From NCBI GenBank assembly GCA_013076295.1, contig RQOL01000024.1, forward strand, positions 3,921,158-3,985,157: 64,000 nt of DNA, in the 5' to 3' direction. A program made the translations under genes and the position numbers. Shown piece by piece: positions 35,001-44,659 of this stretch. This stretch comes from Sanderia malayensis (Eukaryota; Cnidaria; Scyphozoa; Semaeostomeae; Pelagiidae). The notes below the pieces were generated by a model that searched no databases, was not told where the DNA came from, and saw only the letters and a program-made list of their open reading frames with translations. Position 1 is the stretch's first letter. Each line of letters opens with the position of its first letter.

Positions 35001-38000
35001 GATATCGTTGGCGATATCCTTGGTCGTAATATTGAAATGACGAGGTCTAGCAAGGAGAGAGCTGAAGAGAAACATAACATCTCTGATAACAAGGTTGGTT
35101 GGTTATGCTGTTGACATTAGCCATCTAGAGCCCGCAAGTGTAAATTAGATTGATATCACAGTAGTGTTCGTGTCAGCTGTACGTTAAAACTGGTTTGTTT
35201 TTAGATGGAGATTCAGTTTCGCTTTGACAATGCTTGGCAATGCATGGCAGATAATTTTGTTGATTCAACATCTTTGTAAAGGTTAATTTTTACTCCTTTT
35301 AGACATCGGATAAAGAAATTGAAGAACAACAAAGGGTGGACGAAGTTGCAGTTGACTTGGGTTTTGAATTTGATGTGGAAGACTTTGATTGCGAAGATGA
35401 TTGGGTGAGGAAAACGCTAAATTTTGTTCCATAAACAAAAACAAAAATCCATCGAAATATAACTCTTTCATAATTTTCCATATAAATATTATATATATGA
35501 CCTATAATATGATCTGTCTGAAGATTGCACAGGGATGAATCTCAAAGTAACAGAGTATATCTCTCTTCTCTTATTCTACTTCCTTTGCAACACATAGTAC
35601 GATATATTATGACTTTTATATCTTTTTATTTTATTGCTATAATGTAATATAACTATGCTTCATAGTTTTTTTATATTTTCATTGGTTTTTGATTGATATT
35701 ATATTTTCGACATATTATTTCAGTTGCAACTAGAGGATGATTCTGGTTACCTGGGTTCCATTTCTGTTCTTGATGTGAAACCTTTAGAAATATCGCAAGG
35801 TATTTTTGGAATTTTTTAGTAGTGCTTCTAAGCGTTTGAAGCTATAATTGAACAAGTTCTGTTTTATTTGGGTCTATGCTATCTGAGCTTCTCCTCTCAT
35901 GTTCCATGTATTTTGCATGTAGGTCATCTGTTTGAACCTCTTTTTCCCTATCCTTTTATACGTTTCACGAGGACAAGCAGTTAAATTTCATCTACACTGC
36001 AACCTGTATGAATACCTATACTGAACCATACGTATCCCCACTCTCTTATATTAATCTGTAAGCCTATGCTTATCTGGCATTACACCCTTATTTGTTCTGA
36101 AGCCTTCATTTAGCCTATGTACACGGATATGTGTATTATTATGTTTGAGATAAAGTAATATCCTAAAAAGCGAACAATGGTTTTTTGAGACACTGAAAGT
36201 ACGAAAAAAGGCCTGCAACCTGTAAACCTTTTTACGGCCTATATAGTATAGTAGTGTAGTATAACTTTGATTATGATTGATTTTTTAGAGGATTATTTGA
36301 AGGCGTTCTGTTGCGGAGAATATGAGACAATTCTTGGTGGAATTGCGAATGGAATGGACCCGGACTGTTGGGACTCAACGAACGGTGGAACACCTCTCTG
36401 GTTTGCTATTGAAGACAATCGCTACGATGTCGCAAAGAAGCTACTCAAACTTGGTTCAAATCCTAATTTTCGGGCTGAGAATGGAAAGACTGCGTTAATG
36501 GTTGCTGTTGAAGAAGTGAGCATTGCTTTGTTTGTCGTATCATTGAAAGTGCCTTAAGGGACACCGTGGAACGTCGTCTCATAACCACCGTTAATACGGT
36601 TATGAGCGAGTTGATGAGGTTCCACTGTATTCAATACTTTCCGTATTAACCGATTATTGCACAGGGCAACCGAATACCATTTCGAATAACCGTATGCCAT
36701 CTAGATTATCTGGCTGCCTTGTGGTCTGTGGTATAACTAAATGTCTTCTGGGGTATGCGACTGTCTTGTGGAGTAAGGAGGTTTTTTCTGCACTAATCTG
36801 CTGCCTGTTGGAATTGCCGAGTGGCCTTGTAGTGTAACCGAGTTTGGGATGCCTTCTTTTGTAACTGAGTGCACGTTACAGTAACTGGGGTTTATGGAAA
36901 GTTTTTTGACATTTCAGGGAAAGTTTGGATTTGTCAGCATTCTTCTTCGAGCCGGCGCACACGTCAACCTGCAACTTCACAATGGCGAGACTGCACTTAT
37001 ACTAGTAAGTTTATTCGCCCTCCTTTCTTTGCACTCCATCATTTCAATATCCCGAACATAATCACGAACATGGATGCCTTCACTATTAGCAACCCATCAT
37101 GCATAATTTGTTCCCTCAGGCTTGCAGACGAGGTCATGAAGACATCATCAATCTATTATTGAATTACGGAGCCGATGTTAAAGTTACGCCTGTATCCGTA
37201 CACAAAACTGTTGTCGAATATTCACCTGAGTATCAAGTCGTACTCATCAAACGAATTATCGACCGACACACCGAAAGGTTATTCATATTTTTCAGTTGAT
37301 ATTTTTCAACAGCAACTTGTTGTGTTGTTTATATATATTTGGCTACAGCTTGAATTTACAGTTAATTTTCAGCAAATGAATGAGATAATTCTCGCCAATG
37401 TATGCTGCCTTATTAAACTCTATCATTTATTTTCCAAGTTCTAAAATTCGAATGACTTTTCTAAAGGACCAATCCCCATAAAGCAAGCCTCTGTTGCTCG
37501 ACTTTTTGTAACGCGAGCATTTTCATGATCACTGGAGGCGCTCAAATTACTTAAAATTGACATTATTTCTAGCTTCATCTCTGGGATTGCAGTTCGTAGT
37601 TTTATGCCTCTTATGCAGTTTTGTATGCCACAAACTGTCAGAAAATCATGTAAAATCACAACAAACATGCTTTGGCAATTTATAAAGCCATGCAATTCAG
37701 TAACCTTTTTCTACCTTGATTAAGACTGGTACTTAAACCTCTCCTTCTCTTGCAGGCTACGATTGATATCAGAATGTGCATTAAGGGAATGTCTGACCCC
37801 AAGCCATGAAATTATGCAGCCTCCAATTTTGCCATGTCGTTGCATCTCACCAGACGAAAAGAAATTCCATGATATATACTTCAAATGTCAGCAGAATGCT
37901 TCGGAGAAATGTAAGGCTGTGCCGCATATATTTCCTTCCCTTTTTACATACCTGTCTGTCTGTTAAGTGTCTGTTAAAGCTAGCAAGAAGTCAATTAAAC

Positions 38001-40439
38001 TCCCTTTCTGTTTAAAATCTCTCTCTCATTCATTCCCCTGAAAAATTCAATACGGTGTAATTTTGTATCTCAATCTAATTTTCGGCAAATTTGCTTTATT
38101 GGAAACTTCTGTTGTATTTTCAGGCACGATGATATTTCTCATGTGCCTCGGCGCACAATTTAAACCTTCGGGAGAAATACAACTTGCCCTTAATAATTAT
38201 GACAATGGAATTGAAGCAGTCATGTTGAATAAAGAGCACCAAATACCTGTATTTGAGGTAAGACCTTTTGTATTTCTTGATCATTGTAGTATTCATCACA
38301 GTTTGTGATGTTCTTTGATGGGTTGATAAGCATACCGTAAGTCCTCGATTAAGCCCCCGGGGGCTTATTTCGCAAAAAATATTTAGGGTGGGGCCTTATT
38401 CGAGGGGGGGGGTTATTTTGTACAGGTAAAAATGGTCAGTAAGATATGCTGTTTTCGTGGTGACATATATTATGTCCACGTATGTGGGCAAAACAAGAAG
38501 AAATTCCGTCAAAAATAGAATTAAAGGAGAACTGTCACCAAAAATTATCTTTACTTATTTTGGTTCGTTTTATTGCGTAGAATACGAATCCGAAATCCGT
38601 TTTTCGAAACAACGCCTTGTTTTCGAGTTATTATCGATTCTTTCTGAAGAAACGAGAATTTTCGGAAAATCTAACTTTACAGTGCTTCGGACACTTGTGA
38701 CACAAAATGTGATCATTGCAAAAACAGGAAGTACGCACGCCCGCTTGGAATCTGTGTGATTGAAAAATGCTTGCCTGAGAATTTTCACGATTTATGTCAA
38801 CTGTCTACCTGCAAAATGGCAAGCAACTATGAAAATTATGAATTGGAAATTTCTGGTCATGATGAAATAGATTTAGTGGCCATGGATATACAGCTTTTCA
38901 TGTATGAAACGAGGAGACAGAACCAACAACAGCCAGTCTCGTCGGGAGGATCATCAACAAGTTCTGACGAACCTGAATGAAACTGAAGAAGAGTATAATG
39001 TTGAAAGGTTTGGTAAACACTGAACTGGATGGTAATAATTGTGTTTGTATTTCTTCAAATTTCTGGTCATTATAGCCCACACGAAGCGCACCTATTCATC
39101 GTTGTAATTTACTTACGCGTTCATAAAATTTTGTTTCAAGTGCCAATGCGGTCATTGTTGTGAAATGCCAACAGGCCGTGAAAGTCTGTGTTGCCACGAA
39201 AAGGACAGAGTTTTGATGAAATTGCAAGGAAAAGAATTTAAATTGTGTTACTGAGGATGATGATTTCAAAAGTGTTTGTCTGAATGCTGCTGTCATAGAA
39301 ACTGCCATACATTTATTGAAGATGAAGAATATCTGGATGATGCACAATCATATAAGCTGTTCAGATATTAACACTCTGAAGCTCATACAAACTCAAGAAA
39401 ACAAGTTTATGTTGAAATTTTTATGTACCTCTAGTCTTCGTCTCTTTTTGAATGTTCCATAACTTTTCTTTGGACTCAGTTTAGAAGGGCTGCTACCGAA
39501 TTTAGAAACTATAACGCTCCTCAATCTGGAATGTTGTTGCGGTACAAAGTTAACGAGACACACTCTCCTAACCCATTCTTTCCGTAGCTTTGGATCACTA
39601 GGAAACACGAAAAGTGTCTTCTTTCTTGGCGAACCTGGATTAACCTGCTTTCTACTATCTTCCAAACAGTTGTAAGCACCGCAGTTACCATTTTAATCAC
39701 CAAAATAAGCATTTTCAAACCAGTCGTCTTGTGCCGAAATTGCTTGAATTACTACTGAAAACGAGTACGTGCCGAGAACCAATGATCACATATGACGTCA
39801 GAAGGAAGTGACAAATTCTCGGGAACGAGAAAACAACGAGAACTTGTCCGGCAGTACCGGACACTTTAAATGCTTAATAACTCCAAAACAAGGCGTTGTT
39901 TCGAAAAACGGACTTCGGATTCGTATTCTACGCAATAAAACGAACCAAAATAAGTACAGATAATTTTTGGTGACAGTTCTCCTTTAATGAATCGAATAAT
40001 CCCCCATGGGGGCTTAATTGAGGACTTGCGGTATGTACGACTTTTGATTCCAAACGTAGAGGCACAGAGGTATTCGGAGCTCACAAAAGGGATGCTTTAA
40101 CACGGTTCTTTAAAGAAAGTGTGGGCACTTTCAGTTCTTTTGATATTGACATGAGACATGTGAACCCCTCGGCCCCTTCCCCTCACTTCTCACACGCTTT
40201 GAAATTCAACTTTATTTAATTTGTATTACTACATTACTACAATTGTTTCTTAATTGGATGTCCATATTTTTCCTCTGATATAGGACAATCATATGATGTT
40301 CTTTCTATTTGCAAATGTTGGACAATTGAACAGCTTGTGTCTGAGAACGCACAAAACTGGATATAAACTACTAGTTTCGATTTACGCTGTTAAATGCGAC
40401 GTAAAATGGATTGACAAGGAATTGGCGGAATTCAAATAG
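32002..40439 (+). CDS. MPHOSPH8: M-phase phosphoprotein 8-like chromodomain/ankyrin protein
   Basis: MPP8 reads H3K9 methylation and, with TASOR and periphilin, forms the HUSH silencing complex in vertebrates. Ten coding exons chain in phase to 1321 residues: 32002-32076, 32298-35093, 35303-35404, 35724-35799, 36289-36515, 36918-37004, 37120-37277, 37756-37910, 38124-38257, 40284-40439 (stop 40437-40439). The chromodomain (residues ~13-65) keeps the aromatic cage as Y14, W36 and Y39, with WEGY and DDTWEP. A very long Lys/Glu/Ser-rich linker fills exon 2. Ankyrin repeats occupy about residues 1017-1140 (GGTPLWFAIEDNRYDVAKKL, NGKTALMVA, GHEDIINLLLNYGAD). The conserved C-terminus ends the protein. 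It exceeds the ~860-residue human protein because of the linker. AATAAA at 40912-40917 may end the transcript. The last intron carries a transposon remnant. The combined architecture makes the assignment strong. Confidence 0.92.
38790..39345 (+). pseudogene. P2X7 C-terminal-like cysteine domain remnant inside the transposon
   Basis: Reading + strand frames gives DIQLFMYETRRQ (stop at 38978-38980). From 39141 it gives CQCGHCCEMPTGRESLCC, which runs into TGA at 39252-39254. In the next frame follows CVTEDDDFKSVCLNAAVIET. The pattern C-x-C-G-x-C, then CC, then a CxT-containing helix matches the cytoplasmic zinc-coordinating cysteine domain known from the P2X7 receptor tail and from many free-standing or transposon-associated proteins. 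The frame breaks show it is dead. Domain identity is from memory of the family and was not searched. Confidence 0.65.
39450..39691 (-). pseudogene. Broken THAP zinc-finger remnant inside the transposon
   Basis: On the minus strand, an ATG at 39691 is followed, after a one-base frame slip, by NCGAYNC, then FVFPSDPKLRKEWVRRVCL and NFVPQQHSRL. This is the THAP order: paired cysteines, an F-P motif with basic-W helix, then the C..H pair. The last Cys and His ligands are replaced (LRSVIVSKF), and the start codon is out of frame with the domain. THAP domains bind DNA and are found in P-element-type transposases and their host-derived relatives. It faces the P2X7-type remnant. Confidence 0.65.
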
Positions 40440-40933
40440 AGACATTGGAGTGGAATGTTTGAAGAAAATTAGCTTGCAATGAAAATGTTTAATGTTGATA
40501 ATAATACCTGAGGTATGTTGATTAGCTGTAGATCTGTTCATTTTATATATATTATATTTTTGCAATTATATGTCAAGTGCTGAGCAAGTAAATGATCATT
40601 GCAACACCAACACTGCATAAAGATATTTAGGGATTTTTGGAATGTAACAGAAGTTCCATATACTGTTAAACCTCACTTCTACGCACCAAACACTTATGAA
40701 GTGAATGCTTGCTGTCTGCTGTACGGAAGCTCTCAGATATAGCCTGGCAGCACCCTTTGAATTAGGTCAACATTTCTTTTCAAAAAGTTCTAGAATATTC
40801 AATGTATAGAAGGTGTCTGTTAATAGACCTCTATTAATACTTTTTATACATTCTCTGGGAATTCTCCAGAGTTTTTTCAACAACATAAACTGTTTATACA
40901 TAGAAAGAGACAATAAAATGTACATATAATTTT
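40440..40933. other. Spacer between convergent MPHOSPH8 and MSTO1
   Basis: This 494-bp stretch contains the 3' UTRs of both genes. AATAAA on the plus strand at 40912-40917 is the best MPHOSPH8 poly(A) candidate and would make the two transcripts abut. Nothing else seen. Confidence 0.5.
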
Positions 40934-43180
40934 CTAAGTATTATTCCACAGACTTTCAGTTGCTCGTTTCTTGTCATATTGTTCTGCTACATTATTCAGC
41001 ATTTCTAAATTGTCTGATACCTCCTCCATTTCAATTCCACTTTGCTCTGTCAAAACAATCCTTGATTTATTCAGTTTTCTAACTGAAACAATTATGTCAT
41101 ATAAAGTGTCAAACATTCCACTAGATGTATACAGACTAGCTAATGTTGGAATAGACTTGACATATTTCTGTTTACAGGTAGCATGAGGCTCTTGCAGAAA
41201 ACCATTTGCTTTTACTCTCTTGTGAAAGAACTGTGGATATGGTGATGTGGTTGCGAGTGGAATTTCACAAAATGTCATCCCTGTTAATGACTTTGAATAT
41301 CTGGTAAACAGGTATCTCTCAAATGCCTCTTTGTTTGCCTGTGGCATTGCCCTGGATCTTCTACTTGTCAGCACTTCTGGCTCAAATATTACGGGGAGTC
41401 CCCGTACAGCTATCTGGTGTGAATAGATTGAACCCTGTGTTTGTTGTGATGGAGTTAAACACTGCAGCAATGAATCATTCTCATACAAGCAATCCAGGCC
41501 TGTGATAAGTTCAGCTATTGATTTGGACTGAGTAGGCAATGGAAGTGCTGATGCAGTGCTTGCAATCTTATGTCCAGTTTTTGTGACGTTGTTGCTGAAT
41601 TCTCCAAGAGATGAGCCTCTGGTTGTGTAATGCTGGGCTATGCTGTCCAAATACGATGCTAGTATTGCACTGGTGTGGTAATTTGAATCTCCCTGTGACA
41701 GAAAAAGTTGATATATACATTACGCAGTACCATTGTAGCACAGTACATTCTACATTCATTGTATTTGAACATGTACGAGTCAGCTACTGTTTCACTCAAA
41801 CTCTCCAACATGCATAGCATTGATTTCCTCCCCTGACTCTGAACTGCTTTTTGTATGCTTCAGACAAATATCCCTACCTTGCTAACCCCCAAGGTGTTTA
41901 ACATATTCTTGTTCAACTGTATATTATCAGTATTGCAAGCACAGTGTCATGCTTGCTGCATACCTTGTAGTTTAAGTATTGAAAATTTCTGACTTTCTTG
42001 TTCTTTGCAAATAGCTTTTCTTGCAAAGACATCAGAGCTAGTAGGTTGCTTTCTTGAACCAGGTGTCCAAGGGATAAGGCTGAGTTGATAATTTGCTGAT
42101 GCTCATTCGTCGCTTGAGACATGGAGCTGGGCCAACTTCCGTAAACTGCTATGGTGTTTTTCCCATATAAATCCCTGAGATTTTCAACTATTCTCACCCC
42201 AAGGCCACCAAAGCCATCATTAAGATCTGTGAGAACCTGCAATGTGAAATCCAGTGATTTATTTACGTCTGATAAATTGCATGTAAAATAATAACATTTT
42301 CAAAACGTGAAATTTCACAAAATTAAACTCAAAGGGAAACCAAACAAAATGTTGTTTGTGTTAATAGCGTGGTAAACTGAGGGTAACTACCATGAAGAAG
42401 TTCTAGACACCTGATGATTGGTATTTTTTCTGAAACCAACAAGTTTGCTACATGGGGAGATTTGTTGTATCAACATCAAGCTTCAGTTGCACAAGATGAC
42501 ATGTTGCTTTATTATAATACCTGGAAGCCTTGAAGTTTATCACATTCCTCTGCAAAGAAATGCATCCTATCCTCCCAGGAATCCCAGAATTTTGCATCAG
42601 TATTCATGGAGAAGCCCAAGTCAAAAGAGTTGAAATTACTGCAGTCATGAATGTGTTGTTTTAGGAGCATAATTGAATTTGGGTGATATTTAGTCCCTAG
42701 GTAATCTGACCATACATCAACCACATCATCAAGATTGTAGAGTTTATCAGTTAGCGATGTTGGTGAATTGCTGTCTGACTGAAGCTCAGCTACATCATAC
42801 AGGAACTGGTTCTTTTTGTAAGATTCTGTTTCATGAACTGATACATGAGATGGAGTTGGGATGCCTCGGTATTTGGAACTGTTATTTTCATTTGTATTAT
42901 TGGCTGTAATGTTCTGCTGAGTTTCGTCATGATGCAATGTTCCGTCTTCAGTAAGAGTTTTCAGACTGCCTTTCAAATCGATGCAAACTAAACGTGGTGC
43001 ACACGTTTCATCACTCTTTCCAACACCATCTCTAAAGAAAGGCCTTGGTAATAATGGCTGTCGCGATGAATTCTGTATATTCCACCAATGAGTACCGATA
43101 AAATTTGAGTAATGGCCACATTGTAGTGTTATTATACCACCTTCATTACTGTTGCCAGCTGATGCATCATCCTCCATCAT
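40934..43180 (-). CDS. MSTO1: Misato homolog (DML1/Misato tubulin-related mitochondrial distribution factor)
   Basis: Misato is a tubulin-related outer-membrane or cytosolic protein required for mitochondrial morphology and distribution. Three exons (43180-42521, 42236-41964, 41692-40934 in transcript order) are all phase 0 and give 563 residues, matching the ~570-residue human protein. Exon 1 has the family signature GIITLQCGHYSNFIGTHWWN at its N-terminus. Further on come NTDAKFWDSWEDRMHFFAEE and KLQGFQVLTDLNDGFGGLGV, which crosses the first intron and corresponds to the tubulin-like segment. Two adjacent ATGs (43180, 43177) open the frame. The upstream 90 bp ends at a foldback transposon, so the core promoter may lie next to or partly within that element. 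Confidence 0.93.
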
Positions 43181-43271
43181 TTGTGAACAATATTACTCCA
43201 CACAAGAAGAAGGAATCGTTCTATCTCCCATTCTTTAGCAGAACTGTTTTCATTTTCAGTCAGATTCAGAT

Positions 43272-44175
43272 CATAGAGATAGGATATAATATACACTAGA
43301 GTGCGCACTCCAATTGACGCATCGATACAAAAGTTGAAGCATTGGCGGCCATCTTGTTGGAGGCTCGCGGACGAAATTTACGGTCTGAAGCCTTATAATT
43401 CAAATGTAAAATACGTGGATATTATTATAGCTGAAGATCAAATAAATACTCAAATGTTCCTCAAAGCATGGTCGGTTAAACATATTAAAGCTTTATTGGT
43501 GGATCGAATGTATTACTACCATTTCCAGAAGACCATATTTTGCTGTGGAGTGCTATATGAAAACAGTGGCCTTGGCATTTTGCGATACGAAGTACGGGCG
43601 AATTTGTATTTTACGGACGACGCCCAAACTAGGTAAATTAGATATCAATCGATACGCAATGATCTCCTGAGTATGAATCTGCAATAAAATTTGTGCAACG
43701 CGCCCACATTCAAAAGTTATGCCCCTTTTTATCGGGGGCCTAACACCTACAAATCACCGATCGACAGCAACTAAAGGTGGGCGCAAGTAAAAATATTGCT
43801 AAAATCTTTTAAATGCAGAGGTCGCTTGTGAATATTATTGCAGATTCATACTCAGGAGGTAATTTTCGATCGATTGATATTTAATTTACCCTATTTGGGG
43901 GCAGTCGGTAAAATGGAAATCCGTCTTTCTAAAAATAGTAATAATACATTCGATCCAACAACAAAACTTCAATATGTTAAACCGACTATGATATTATGAA
44001 GGTTCCAATCTTTATTTGAGGTTAAGCAATCGTAATATCCACGTAATTCTTGTTCAAAGTATAAGGGTTCAGACCGTGAAATTCTGAAATGAGCCTCCAA
44101 CAAGATGGCGTCCAAACTGCGTCACCGCCCGGGGCCTGGTTCGCACTCTAGTGTATATTATATCCTATCTCTATG
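43272..44175. mobile_element. 904-bp foldback element, MULE-like, with 9-bp target duplication
   Basis: The two ends are inverted and identical for 34 bp, beginning CATAGAGATAGGATATAATA. The arms stay alignable almost to the centre near 43720, so the entire element is one long hairpin. It is flanked by a perfect 9-bp direct repeat, GATTCAGAT, at 43263-43271 and 44176-44184. Long inverted repeats plus a 9-bp duplication are the hallmark of Mutator-like (MULE) non-autonomous elements. No transposase is encoded. The frame at 43301-43636 is part of an arm. Confidence 0.88.
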
Positions 44176-44184
44176 GATTCAGAT

Positions 44185-44659
44185 TCAAACCTTGTTTCAA
44201 TTCAGATTTCAAGCGTAAGGGCCTGCGGGGGAGTTTGAACAATCGGTCTAAGATTGCCTAGTGGACCCTTCTTTTTGCCTGGCCCGGTTGGAGTAGTTGC
44301 AGCACCTGAGAGTGGACAGCAAGCGCAGTGGTATGTAGGTCAGCACTGCACAGGATTCAGTTTCATATTGTGAACACCAGCCGAAAACATTGGGAAACGT
44401 CACACGACCTATCTACTTCATGTATGTATATACATTTTACTTCAACTGCACAGCGAATTGCACTCTTTAATGTTGAAAAATAATAATAATAAATAGATCA
44501 ATTATATGCTTTTCGTTAGACGAACGAAATCACAGGATGTGGAGTTTTCAACATGATTGGGTAACTCTGAGAGGCTTTCCTTGGCTCAAACATTTTCAAA
44601 CGGACGGTACTTGAGCACGCGGGTATGTCAATTCCATCGACCTCCTCTTTCGAATTTTA
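44185..44659. other. Spacer between two foldback elements
   Basis: Non-coding sequence with no recognised gene or repeat. Confidence 0.4.

Larger units (their letters stand above)
38331..40035. mobile_element. DNA transposon remnant with long inverted repeats in the last MPHOSPH8 intron
   Basis: The ends are inverted copies starting CATACCGTAAGTCCTCGATT on the left, with one mismatch (CATACCGCAAGTCCTCAATT) on the right. Similarity continues through an arm of roughly 300-390 bp (38331 to about 38720; about 39775 to 40035). The left end contains the perfect palindrome TAAGCCCCCGGGGGCTTA (38350-38367). Between the arms lie two broken coding remnants, described separately. I could not fix a target-site duplication. 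Superfamily is uncertain, but a THAP domain is typical of P-element-related and some other cut-and-paste transposases. Confidence 0.8.

Noticed and set aside
34433..35092. 219-codon minus-strand frame
   Set aside because: Antisense of the charged MPP8 exon 2. Composition is Ser/Leu/Phe, as expected for an inverted Lys/Glu-rich frame.
38457..38759. 100-codon frame at the left of the THAP element
   Set aside because: Most of it is terminal inverted repeat. The same words appear on the minus strand at the right end (39866-40084), so it is not a gene.
43301..43636. 111-codon plus-strand frame near MSTO1
   Set aside because: It lies entirely within one arm of the foldback element, and the other arm shows matching antisense sequence. 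No domain seen.
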